Assembly (NCBI GenBank): GCA_017962285.1
Contig: JAGCVR010000167.1
Span: 1-13,891 of the forward strand
Reading direction: 5' to 3'
Length of the DNA stretch: 13,891 nucleotides
Origin: Muribaculaceae bacterium
Lineage (GTDB): Bacteria > Bacteroidota > Bacteroidia > Bacteroidales > Muribaculaceae
The translations under genes were made by a program, and so were the position numbers. This document shows positions 1 through 6,834 of the stretch, piece by piece (positions within the stretch are counted from its first letter, which is position 1; each line of letters starts with the position of its first letter). Under the pieces are notes generated by a model, which had not been told where the DNA came from, ran no database searches, and saw nothing but the letters and a program-made list of their open reading frames with translations.

Positions 1-439
1 AAGCTATGTCGGTGTCGATGGCTTGCACCACATGACCTTCCGTCTGAGCCTTGGCGAGCAATCCAGAGAGCTGGCGAACGATTCTTTTCTCTTTTTCCGC
101 ATGGTCCTCAAAAATGTCGGGGTAAATGCGTGCCACTTCCTCGCCCACCTTGTATGCTCCTCCTTGCAGATAGAGCCTGATTTGCTTGTAGGTGCGGAAA
201 AGTGCCTCGAAGCAGTTGGCGGAAGATTCAAAGATTTCCTTCAACTCTTTGTCGTGTTTTGCGTGCTCCAAATCCAGACACTGACGGATCAGCGACTTCT
301 TGTCGGGGAACACCTCGTAGAGTGTGCGCTTGGATATGCCGCAGTTGTGCGCCACCGCGTCCATTGTCATGGCCAGCGGTCCCACCTTGGCAAGCAACTT
401 GCCGGCTTCCTTGATGATTAACGATTCTTTTGTATCCAT
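1..439 (-). CDS. TetR/AcrR-family transcriptional regulator, 3' end cut by window edge
   Basis: A leftward reading frame opens with ATG at 439-437 and stays open for 146 codons to the window edge, so the C-terminus is missing. TetR-family proteins are usually about 190-210 residues, so roughly a quarter is absent. Residues 8-52 match the family's DNA-binding domain: 'KEAGKLLAKVGPLAMTMDAV' leads into a helix-turn-helix at about 26-50 ('AHNCGISKRTLYEVFPDKKS'), with the typical T-L-Y-x-x-F-x-x-K-x-x-L ending. The rest is helical, as expected for the ligand-binding and dimerisation domain; the ligand cannot be predicted. Regulators of this type usually repress themselves and nearby genes, often efflux or envelope genes, and the likely targets lie to the left, outside the window. 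A good Bacteroidetes-type promoter lies upstream at 480-511. Family assignment is confident; function is not. Confidence 0.9.
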   Translation of the reverse strand, partial: MDTKESLIIKEAGKLLAKVGPLAMTMDAVAHNCGISKRTLYEVFPDKKSLIRQCLDLEHAKHDKELKEIFESSANCFEALFRTYKQIRLYLQGGAYKVGEEVARIYPDIFEDHAEKEKRIVRQLSGLLAKAQTEGHVVQAIDTDIA

Positions 440-479
440 AATTAAGAAAAAGCTTTTTTCGGCATTTCTTTTTGGACTG

Positions 480-511
480 CAAAATTACCATAAAACCCAG
501 AAAACTCCAAA
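480..511 (-). promoter_or_regulatory. Predicted promoter of the TetR-type gene
   Basis: Read on the minus strand, TTTG (511-508) is followed by 20 bp and then TAATTTTG (487-480), matching the Bacteroidetes sigma-factor pattern TTTG-N19-21-TAnnTTTG. The implied start of transcription is near 474, giving a leader of about 35 nt before the ATG at 439. A 12-bp perfect palindrome, AAAAAGCTTTTT (447-458), lies in that leader and could be an operator, though it is A/T-simple and may be chance. Confidence 0.6.
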
Positions 512-593
512 CGTTTTTCAAGTTTTCTTTCACATCCCCCACAACTTTTCACATCTTTTCCCACACCCAACACACTACCCCGCCCCAGAAAGA

Positions 594-674
594 CTAGAAA
601 GTCTAGCCCGGCTAGATCGGCTAGAAATGCTAGATCGGCTAGTTCGGCAAGCCTGCCAGCCCAGCCAGAAAGCC
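594..674. repeat. CTAG array with exact 9-bp period in the tetR-parE spacer
   Basis: Six CTAG tetramers begin at 594, 603, 612, 621, 630 and 639, exactly 9 bp apart, each followed by a variable five-base spacer (AAAGT, CCCGG, ATCGG, AAATG, ATCGG, TTCGG). A 14-bp unit GCTAGATCGGCTAG is repeated exactly at 611-624 and 629-642. The 9-bp phase continues in degraded form (CAAG, CAGC, CAGA at 648, 657, 666) to about 674. I did not notice another CTAG elsewhere in the window, though this was by eye. The array lies between two divergent promoters and outside any supported gene. Its role is unknown: a protein-binding array, a transcript feature or a slippage-prone simple repeat are all possible. Confidence 0.85.
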
Positions 675-724
675 CACAGTGTTTCACTTCGTGGGGTTTT
701 AGGGATTTTTAGCAGGGTTTAGTG

Positions 725-754
725 TTGAGATTTGCGATAAAATCACTAACTTTG
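725..754 (+). promoter_or_regulatory. Predicted promoter of the parE-coaD-S41 operon
   Basis: TTG at 725-727 is followed by 19 bp and TAACTTTG at 747-754, a full match to the Bacteroidetes -7 box TAnnTTTG with a usual -33 spacing. Transcription would begin near 761, leaving a leader of about 55 nt before the ATG at 817. The leader is A/T-rich and has no strong Shine-Dalgarno sequence, as is common in this phylum. Confidence 0.6.
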
Positions 755-816
755 TAAATTATTCCAAGAATAAACCGTTTCAGGACATTACTTTAGATTA
801 AAAATCACAGAAATAA

Positions 817-2775
817 ATGGCAGACGAACTGACCCCCAACGACATCCAGCAGCAAAACACCGACTTCGGCGGTTATGAGAAACTGGTAACCCTCACTCCG
901 CGTGAACACATCAGGCTCCGCCCGGGTATGTATATCGGCAAACTCGGTGACGGCTCGCAGAGCGACGACGGCATCTATGTGCTCATGAAAGAGGTGGTGG
1001 ACAACAGCATCGATGAATTCAACACCGGTTTCGCACGACCTACCATCACCATCGACATTGCCGACGGTGAAGTCACCATTCGCGACTTCGGACGAGGCAT
1101 CCCACTGGACCAGGTGAAGGACGCATCATCGAAGATGAATACCGGAGCAAAATACGACACGCAGAACTACAAGCGTTCGGTGGGACTCAACGGCGTGGGT
1201 ATCAAGGCGGTAAACGCGCTCTCGAGCAACTTCTACATCCGCTCCGTGCGCGACGGACAATGCTCTGCCGTTACCTACAGCGAGGGACTGGTGGTGAACG
1301 AAACAGGAATCGTGCCTGCCGACGCTGGCGAAGAAAACGGCACGCTGGTGCGCTTCACCCCCGACAGTACAATCTTCAAGGGATATGAGTACCGCGAGGA
1401 CATAGTGGAGACCATGATAAAGAACTATTCGTTCCTTAACACGGGGCTCACGCTGGTTTTCAACGGCAAGAAATACCACTCGCGCAACGGATTGAGCGAC
1501 CTGGTAAAGGAAAACATGACCAACGACCCGCTCTATCCGCTCATCCACTTCACCGACAACGACATAGAGGTGGTCATCACCCATGCCGCACAGGTGGGCG
1601 AGGAATTCTACTCGTTTGTCAACGGGCAGCACACCACGCAGGGCGGCACGCACCAGAGCGCATTCCGCGAGGCGGTGTCGCGCACCGTGAAGGAATTCTT
1701 CGGCAAGAACTTTGAATACAGCGACATCCGAAACGGTATCGTGGCGGCAATCAGCCTGAAGGTGGAAGAACCCGTGTTTGAGTCGCAGACCAAGATAAAG
1801 CTGGGCAGCAGCGTGATGTGGAAAGACGGCCCCACCATCTATAAGTTTATCAACGACTTCATCAAGCGCCAGCTCGACAACTACCTGCACAAGAATCCCG
1901 CCACAGCCGAGATTATGCTGCAGAAGATTCAGGAGAGCGAGCGCGAACGCAAGGAGATTGCAGGCGTCACAAAGAAGACGCGCGAGCGCATCAAGAAGAT
2001 AGCTCTTCACAACAGCAAGCTCCGCGACTGCCGCGTTCACCTCAACGACAGCCGAGCCGGCAAGGAGGACCGCCGCGAAGACTCCACACTGTTCATCACC
2101 GAGGGTCTCTCGGCAAGCGGCTCCATCACCAAAATACGCGACGTGGAGACTCAGGCAGTGTTCTCGCTGCGAGGCAAGCCGCTCAACACCTACGGACTCA
2201 AGACCGCGAAGGTGGTGGAAAACGAGGAATTCAGTCTGCTCCAGGCCGCCCTCAACATTGAAGACGGAATAGACGGGCTCCGCTACAACAAGGTGATTGT
2301 GGCAACCGATGCCGATGTGGACGGCATGCACATCCGCCTGCTCATGCTCACCTATTTCCTGCAATTCTATCCCGAACTCATAAAGACCGGACACCTCTAC
2401 ATTCTGCAGACTCCCCTCTTCCGTGTACGCAACAAGAAGGAAGCCAAGCGCAAGCAACGTTCCGCCGGCAAGGAGGCGAAGGAGAACAAGGTGGAGACCT
2501 ACTACTGCTACAGCGACGAGGAACGCATCGACGCCATACAGCGTCTGGGCGAGAATGCCGAAATCACCCGGTTCAAGGGCCTCGGCGAGATCTCACCCGA
2601 GGAATTTGCCGACTTCATAGGTCCCGATATGCGGCTCGACAAAGTGCAGCTGCGCAAAGAGGATTCGGTGAAAGACATGCTTGCGTTCTTCATGGGCAAG
2701 AACACCATGGAACGCCAGGAATTTATCATGGACAACCTTGTAATTGAAGACGATGAAGACATCACAGTGCAGTAA
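817..2775 (+). CDS. parE: DNA topoisomerase IV subunit B (ParE)
   Basis: The 652-residue product is the ATPase subunit of a type IIA topoisomerase. With ParC it decatenates replicated chromosomes by passing one DNA duplex through another. The GHKL ATPase fold is plain: E59 and N63 in '[12 protein letters not shown]', 'DFGRGIP' at 90-96 and the glycine-rich lid '[14 protein letters not shown]' at 123-136. The transducer domain follows. The TOPRIM domain has E429 ('[11 protein letters not shown]'), the acidic cluster D498/D500/D502 ('[12 protein letters not shown]') and '[13 protein letters not shown]' around K587. The usual GyrB/ParE 'EGDSAG' reads 'EGLSAS' here; the metal-binding Glu is kept. 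ParE rather than GyrB is inferred from overall resemblance to Bacteroidetes topoisomerase IV B proteins and from the coaD-protease neighbours; a tree would settle it. The tail is acidic ('[10 protein letters not shown]'). The start was chosen because the promoter lies about 60 bp upstream and the N-terminus has normal length. Confidence 0.9.
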   Translation: MADELTPNDIQQQNTDFGGYEKLVTLTPREHIRLRPGMYIGKLGDGSQSDDGIYVLMKEVVDNSIDEFNTGFARPTITIDIADGEVTIRDFGRGIPLDQVKDASSKMNTGAKYDTQNYKRSVGLNGVGIKAVNALSSNFYIRSVRDGQCSAVTYSEGLVVNETGIVPADAGEENGTLVRFTPDSTIFKGYEYREDIVETMIKNYSFLNTGLTLVFNGKKYHSRNGLSDLVKENMTNDPLYPLIHFTDNDIEVVITHAAQVGEEFYSFVNGQHTTQGGTHQSAFREAVSRTVKEFFGKNFEYSDIRNGIVAAISLKVEEPVFESQTKIKLGSSVMWKDGPTIYKFINDFIKRQLDNYLHKNPATAEIMLQKIQESERERKEIAGVTKKTRERIKKIALHNSKLRDCRVHLNDSRAGKEDRREDSTLFITEGLSASGSITKIRDVETQAVFSLRGKPLNTYGLKTAKVVENEEFSLLQAALNIEDGIDGLRYNKVIVATDADVDGMHIRLLMLTYFLQFYPELIKTGHLYILQTPLFRVRNKKEAKRKQRSAGKEAKENKVETYYCYSDEERIDAIQRLGENAEITRFKGLGEISPEEFADFIGPDMRLDKVQLRKEDSVKDMLAFFMGKNTMERQEFIMDNLVIEDDEDITVQ

Positions 2776-3289
2776 CTCAAACCGGCGCGTAGCCCTCTTC
2801 CCGGGCTCGTTCGACCCCTTTACCCGAGGACACGAATCAATAGTGAACCGCGCCCTGCCCCTGTTCGACGAGGTGGTGATAGCAATCGGGGTGAACTTCA
2901 ACAAGACATCACTCACATCGATGGAGCAGCGCGAGGCGCTGATACGCTCGGTGTTCCGCGACGAGCCACGCGTGAAAGTGGTTTCCTACACAGGGCTCAC
3001 CGCCGACGTGGCGCGCCAGTGCGGAGCGAACTTCTTCCTGCGCGGCGTGCGCATGATACAGGATTTTGAGAACGAGATGCACATGGCTGAGGTGAACCGC
3101 GAACTCTCCGGACTGGAAACGGTGCTGCTCTACACGCTGCCCGAAGACAGCCACATCAGTTCAAGCATCGTCCGCGAACTCATTAAGTATGGCCGAGACG
3201 TGAGCGACTATCTGCCACGCAATCTCGACATGAGCCTCATCCCCGACAACTGGATTATTAAGAAACTGACTAAGAAAGACAAGAAATGA
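2753..3289 (+). CDS. coaD: Phosphopantetheine adenylyltransferase (CoaD)
   Basis: CoaD transfers AMP from ATP to 4'-phosphopantetheine to give dephospho-CoA, the penultimate cytoplasmic step of coenzyme A synthesis. From the ATG at 2753 the protein has 178 residues. It carries the nucleotidyltransferase signature '[18 protein letters not shown]' with T24-x-G-H27, then 'VGVNFNKTS', '[20 protein letters not shown]' and the late '[10 protein letters not shown]' motif. The family is usually about 160 residues; the extra 10 at the N-terminus arise because the gene begins inside parE, overlapping its end by 23 bp. No ATG, GTG or TTG lies between 2753 and the conserved RRVALFPG, so the overlap is real; a TTG at 2744 is a less likely alternative start. 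The stop overlaps the next start as ATGA, so translation of the three genes is probably coupled. Confidence 0.93.
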   Translation: MKTSQCSNSNRRVALFPGSFDPFTRGHESIVNRALPLFDEVVIAIGVNFNKTSLTSMEQREALIRSVFRDEPRVKVVSYTGLTADVARQCGANFFLRGVRMIQDFENEMHMAEVNRELSGLETVLLYTLPEDSHISSSIVRELIKYGRDVSDYLPRNLDMSLIPDNWIIKKLTKKDKK

Positions 3290-4941
3290 TTCGCAGAATA
3301 TCCACCGCACTGCTGTTTGCCGCAATCTGCGCGCTCAGTGCCGTGTCGCAACCCATACCCGAATATCTTCAGAAACTGCTCAACGCACAGTATGCGGTGA
3401 GTACGTTCTATGTGGACAGCACTTCGAACGATAAGCTCGTGGAGGACGCCATCATAGGCATGCTCGAGAAACTGGACCCCCACTCCGCCTATTCCGACGC
3501 CAAGGAGACCAAGGAACTGGAAGAACCGCTCCAGGGCGAGTTCAGCGGCATCGGCATCCAGTTCAACATGAACCACGACACGCTCTATGTGATTCAGACC
3601 ATAGCCGGCGGACCGTCGGAAAAAGTGGGGATTCTGCCTGGCGACCGCATTGTTACCGTCAACGACAGCACCATAGCCGGCGTGAAGATGAAGAACACCG
3701 ACATCATGAAACGTCTGCGCGGCAAGAAAGGTTCAAAAGTTACCGTTCAGGTGAAACGCGGCAATCAGAGGGAACTAATAACTTTCCGCATCACGCGCGA
3801 CAACATCCCGCTCTACAGCATCGATGCCAAGTATATGGTGGACGACCACACGGGATACATCCGCATCAGCAACTTCGGCGCCAAGACCTATCATGAAATG
3901 ATGGAAGCCCTCGACTACCTGAACAAGCAAGGTATGCGACAGCTGATAGTGGACCTCACCGACAACGGCGGCGGTTACCTGGAGGCTGCCGTTGACATCT
4001 GCAACGAGTTCCTGCAGCGCGACCAGATGATAGTTTACACCGAAGGACGCGCCGCACCGCGCTTCGAATCGCGCGCAACCGGCACGGGACACTACAAGGA
4101 CCTGAAGATGGCTATCATGGTGAGCCAGTTTTCAGCTTCGGCCTCCGAAATCTTCACCGGTGCCATGCAGGACTGGGACCGTGCGGTGGTAGTGGGACGC
4201 AGGACGTTTGCAAAAGGCCTTGTGCAGCGGCCCTTCCGCTTCAACGACGGCTCCATGATGCGCCTCACCGTGGCACGCTACTACACACCGAGCGGACGCT
4301 CCATCCAGAAGCACTACACCGCCGGCGACAAACGCGCCTACGATGAAGACATCTACAACCGATACAAGGAAGGAGAATATTATAATGTGGACAGCATCCA
4401 GTTCAACGACACCCTCCGTTACACCACTCTCGTGAACGGACGCACCATCTATGGCGGCGGCGGAATCATGCCCGACGTGTTTGTGCCGGTCGATACCACA
4501 AGCTACTCGAAATACTACCGCGACATGGTGGCAAAGGGCATCGTGAACCAGTTCTGCATCGATTACGTGGACCGCCACCGCAAAGAATTATTGAAGAAAT
4601 ACCCCACTATTGACGACTTTGACCGCGGCTTTGAACTCTCCGACACCGACATGAAGGATTTCGTGGCGCGGGGAGAAGCCGACAACGTGAAATTCGACGC
4701 CGAGCAATATGCCACAAGCCGCGGCGTGCTGATGCGTATGATGAAAGGCGTCATTGCGCGCGACATATTCAGCGATTCTTCGGCATACACGGTGATTGTG
4801 AACCATGAAAATCCCGAATTGAAAATCGCTCTCGACATTCTCAACGACCATGACCGTTACGAGCGCATCCTGAGGGAAGACAACCCCGACTATAAACGTC
4901 TTGCCGAGCAGCACCGCCAAAAACGCGAATCCGCAAAATAA
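3286..4941 (+). CDS. Secreted PDZ-domain S41 (C-terminal processing) protease
   Basis: This 551-residue protein resembles CtpA/Tsp-type serine proteases, which act in the periplasm on exposed C-termini of envelope proteins. An N-terminal signal sequence (about 1-22, 'RRISTALLFAAICALSAVSQ', no lipobox) is followed by a short helical region. A PDZ domain spans about 85-160, including 'GEFSGIGIQF' and 'ILPGDRIVTVND'. The S41 catalytic domain includes 'LIVDLTDNGGGYL' at 220-232, the nucleophile region 'SASASEIF' at 283-290 and the general-base Lys310 in 'RRTFAKGLVQ', so the Ser-Lys dyad is intact. The last 150 or so residues are helical and charged, as in many Bacteroidetes members. The start overlaps the coaD stop by four bases (ATGA). 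Functional linkage to parE and coaD is not obvious; the cluster is probably just co-transcribed. Substrates cannot be predicted. Confidence 0.92.
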   Translation: MIRRISTALLFAAICALSAVSQPIPEYLQKLLNAQYAVSTFYVDSTSNDKLVEDAIIGMLEKLDPHSAYSDAKETKELEEPLQGEFSGIGIQFNMNHDTLYVIQTIAGGPSEKVGILPGDRIVTVNDSTIAGVKMKNTDIMKRLRGKKGSKVTVQVKRGNQRELITFRITRDNIPLYSIDAKYMVDDHTGYIRISNFGAKTYHEMMEALDYLNKQGMRQLIVDLTDNGGGYLEAAVDICNEFLQRDQMIVYTEGRAAPRFESRATGTGHYKDLKMAIMVSQFSASASEIFTGAMQDWDRAVVVGRRTFAKGLVQRPFRFNDGSMMRLTVARYYTPSGRSIQKHYTAGDKRAYDEDIYNRYKEGEYYNVDSIQFNDTLRYTTLVNGRTIYGGGGIMPDVFVPVDTTSYSKYYRDMVAKGIVNQFCIDYVDRHRKELLKKYPTIDDFDRGFELSDTDMKDFVARGEADNVKFDAEQYATSRGVLMRMMKGVIARDIFSDSSAYTVIVNHENPELKIALDILNDHDRYERILREDNPDYKRLAEQHRQKRESAK

Positions 4942-4982
4942 CCGGCCTGATAAAGACCGCCCTCAAATCCCCTTCCAGCTGG

Positions 4983-5501
4983 TCAGGATTTACGGTTGGC
5001 GTTGCGGGCATAGCGGAACAGTTCCAGCGGCAGGTGACAGTAACCGCCGGGATTCTTGTCCAGATAGTCCTGATGGTAATCCTCGGCATTGTGGAAGTTT
5101 TCAAGGGGCAGCACTTCCACTGCAAGTGATGCTCCAATTTCCTTTTCCTCTTGGCGGAATTTTTCCTCAATAGCGGGGACATCCTGCCGGTCGGTATAGT
5201 AAATTCCGGTGCGATACTGCGTTCCGGTGTCTTCTCCCTGCCGGTTTACGCTCACCGGGTCAATCGCCATGAAATACAAGTCGAGCAGCAGCCCGAGCGA
5301 CACCACCTGCGGGTCGTAACACACGCGCACCGTTTCGGCATATCCGGTGGTGTCGGTGCAAACGTCCTTGTAGGTGGGATTCTCAGTCTTGCCATTGGCA
5401 TAGCCCACGCATGTCTCCACCACCCCGTTCACCTGTTTGAAGAAATGCTCCACACCCCAGAAGCATCCGCCTGCAAAATATATTTCTCTGTTCATACTCA
5501 T
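4983..5501 (-). CDS. msrA: Peptide-methionine (S)-S-oxide reductase MsrA
   Basis: MsrA reduces the S-epimer of methionine sulfoxide in oxidised proteins back to methionine, using thioredoxin as electron donor. The 172-residue, single-domain protein has the signature 'AGGCFWGVEHFF' with catalytic Cys13, and the conserved 'GTQYRTGIYY' and 'FHNAEDYHQDYLDKNPGGYC'; the Cys in NPGGYC is a likely resolving cysteine. No MsrB domain is fused and no signal peptide is visible, so it is probably cytoplasmic. The start could be ATG 5501 or the in-frame ATG two codons later (5495); both are compatible with the family. It converges on the protease gene with only 41 bp between the stops, and I see no clear terminator there. 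Upstream, minus-strand TAGTTTTTG at 5535-5527 is only a partial match to the -7 consensus. Confidence 0.95.
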   Translation of the reverse strand: MSMNREIYFAGGCFWGVEHFFKQVNGVVETCVGYANGKTENPTYKDVCTDTTGYAETVRVCYDPQVVSLGLLLDLYFMAIDPVSVNRQGEDTGTQYRTGIYYTDRQDVPAIEEKFRQEEKEIGASLAVEVLPLENFHNAEDYHQDYLDKNPGGYCHLPLELFRYARNANRKS

Positions 5502-5571
5502 TTTTTCTATTAAAACGAGGTTTCAACAAAAACTATTGTGAATTTTTGGCACAATTTTTGCATATATCAAG

Positions 5572-5599
5572 TTTGAGACGAAAAAAAATAGTAACTTAG
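5572..5599 (+). promoter_or_regulatory. Possible promoter of the TM2-GH25 cluster
   Basis: TTTG at 5572-5575 and TAACTTAG at 5592-5599 resemble the Bacteroidetes promoter elements. The spacer (16 bp) is shorter than the usual 19-21 and the -7 box has one deviation (TTAG for TTTG). It is the best candidate in the 134-bp divergent spacer between msrA and the TM2 gene. Initiation would fall near 5606, inside the inverted repeat listed next. Confidence 0.35.
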
Positions 5600-5616
5600 C
5601 ACTCTCAATCGAGTGC
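5596..5616. promoter_or_regulatory. CIRCE-like inverted repeat overlapping the predicted transcription start
   Basis: The left half reads TTAGCACTC (5596-5604), identical to the left half of the HrcA operator CIRCE (TTAGCACTC-N9-GAGTGCTAA). The right half reads GAGTGC (5611-5616) followed by AAT instead of TAA, and the spacer is six bases, not nine. The perfect core is GCACTC-N6-GAGTGC. Its place just after the -7 box and 20 bp before the ATG at 5636 suits an operator or a leader hairpin. Identity as a true HrcA site is doubtful because the spacer is wrong. Confidence 0.5.
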
Positions 5617-5635
5617 AATTAAAAATTTTAAGACT

Positions 5636-6067
5636 ATGTATAAATACGTTTGTCCAAGCTGTGGTAATGAATTCACCACATCAACCCAGACCAACGGCGT
5701 TACTTGCCCTTATTGCGGCAAGCAGTTCATAACAGCTTACGGCACTCCGCAGCAACCGCCGCAGTATGCCTATGGACCTGCCGGCAGTACAGGCGGCAAC
5801 ATCTTCGACAACGGCCCGTCGGGCAAGAGTCGTGGCGTGGCTGGAATCCTGGCTCTGTTCCTCGGCGCGATAGGAGTTCACTATTTCTATCTCGGCAAGA
5901 CCACCGCAGGCCTGGTATTCCTGCTCATATCGCTGCTGTCGTGCGGCCTTTTAGGAGCAATCTTCGCCATCATTTCGCTCATCCAGGGCATAATGATGCT
6001 CACCATGACTCAGGAAGAGTTTGAGCGGAAGTATGTGAACACGCCATCGTCATTCCCCGTATTCTGA
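5636..6067 (+). CDS. Zinc-ribbon TM2-domain membrane protein
   Basis: The 143-residue protein begins with a four-cysteine zinc-ribbon-like motif, CPSC at 6-9 and CPYC at 24-27. A linker rich in Pro, Gln, Tyr and Gly (about 36-62) follows. Then comes a TM2 domain (about 64-122) of two membrane helices, 'GVAGILALFLGAIGVHYFYL' and 'TAGLVFLLISLLSCGLLGAI' onward, joined by the family's short G-x-H-x-F-Y-x-G turn. The C-terminus (123-143) is polar. TM2 proteins are widespread but their biochemical role is mostly unknown, so no function is assigned. It is the first gene of a cluster: the GH25 gene starts 8 bp after its stop. The start is fixed by the cysteine motif beginning at residue 6 and by the upstream leader. 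Confidence 0.88.
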   Translation: MYKYVCPSCGNEFTTSTQTNGVTCPYCGKQFITAYGTPQQPPQYAYGPAGSTGGNIFDNGPSGKSRGVAGILALFLGAIGVHYFYLGKTTAGLVFLLISLLSCGLLGAIFAIISLIQGIMMLTMTQEEFERKYVNTPSSFPVF

Positions 6068-6075
6068 AGCACTGC

Positions 6076-6834
6076 GTGAGTTCCAGGGCACATAAGCAGA
6101 AGCGGTGGAAGCAAATACGCAACGCTATGATTGCTGCCGGTGCAGTGGCGCTGGTGGCAATCACTCTGCTCACGTGGCACAATCGCTACAAGTGGCTTCA
6201 CAGCAGCCCCGACATTGATTTCGCACAATACCCCATTGTGGGCATCGACGTGTCGAAACACAATGGGGCCATCGATTTCGATTCGGTGGCGAAAAATGGT
6301 GTGCACTTTGTCATCATCAAAGCCAGCGAACACACATCGTTCGTCGATTCAAAGTTTAAGGACAACCACCGGAACGCCACAGCCGCCGGACTTAAAGTGG
6401 GGGCATATCATTTTTTCCGCAAGAAATTTAACGGCGACGAGCAGGCACGGCACTTCCTTGCCACCGTGGGCAATCTGGAGCTGCAGCTGCCTCTCGTAAT
6501 AGATGTGGAAGACGCGAGCAATGACGAGGTGAGCGACGAGGTGGCACGGCAGAACCTTGCCGACATGATAGGCTCGCTCCGGAAAAACGGCATTACGCCC
6601 ATCTTCTACACCAATGGCGACGGTTACCGCAAGTATTACAAGGGGCGGTACGACGACTTGCCTCTGTGGCTCTGCTCGTTCAGCCATCCCGATTCAATAC
6701 TCGACCACGGCCATGTGATTCAGCAATACAGCCACTGGGGACGAATGAACGGAATGACCGGCGACGTGGATCTGAATATCTTCATAGGCTCTGAAAAAGA
6801 TTGGGAAACGTGGTTAGAAAAAGTGAAACAATGA
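6076..6834 (+). CDS. Membrane-anchored GH25 (Chalaropsis-type) lysozyme
   Basis: Glycoside hydrolase family 25 enzymes cut the beta-1,4 bond between N-acetylmuramic acid and N-acetylglucosamine in peptidoglycan. The 252-residue protein has a basic N-terminus, one membrane helix (about 17-33, 'AMIAAGAVALVAITLL') and a single GH25 domain (about 53-245). Visible family motifs are 'GIDVSKHNGAIDF' with D58, 'FVIIKASEHTSFVD', 'GAYHFF', 'PLVIDVED' with the catalytic D143/E145 pair, 'IFYTN', 'LWLCSF', 'IQQYSH' and 'GDVDLNIF'. The helix suggests a signal anchor facing the periplasm. The start is GTG 6076, 8 bp after the TM2 stop; an ATG at 6127 would begin inside the membrane helix and lose the basic residues, so GTG is preferred but not certain. 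Its stop overlaps the next gene as ATGA. It could serve envelope remodelling or attack on other cells; no immunity-like partner is evident. Confidence 0.92.
   Translation: MSSRAHKQKRWKQIRNAMIAAGAVALVAITLLTWHNRYKWLHSSPDIDFAQYPIVGIDVSKHNGAIDFDSVAKNGVHFVIIKASEHTSFVDSKFKDNHRNATAAGLKVGAYHFFRKKFNGDEQARHFLATVGNLELQLPLVIDVEDASNDEVSDEVARQNLADMIGSLRKNGITPIFYTNGDGYRKYYKGRYDDLPLWLCSFSHPDSILDHGHVIQQYSHWGRMNGMTGDVDLNIFIGSEKDWETWLEKVKQ

Noticed and set aside
594..674. Possible CRISPR array for the CTAG repeats
   Set aside because: Repeat unit and spacers are far too short (4 + 5 bp) and no cas genes are present.
442..687. 81-residue minus-strand ORF with leucine-rich 3-residue repeats, ending 2 bp before the TetR-type start
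   Set aside because: The repeats come from translating the 9-bp CTAG array, since 9 is divisible by 3. The predicted tetR promoter lies inside the frame and no promoter or start context supports translation.
1126..2457. 443-residue minus-strand ORF opposite parE
   Set aside because: It is a long open frame caused by GC-rich codon bias on the opposite strand of parE. It resembles no family and is rich in Val, His and Leu, as antisense frames are.
6076..6834. Phage lysis module, given the GH25 lysozyme
   Set aside because: No holin, tail or integrase genes are nearby. The lysozyme has its own membrane anchor and is coupled to chromosomal-type envelope genes.
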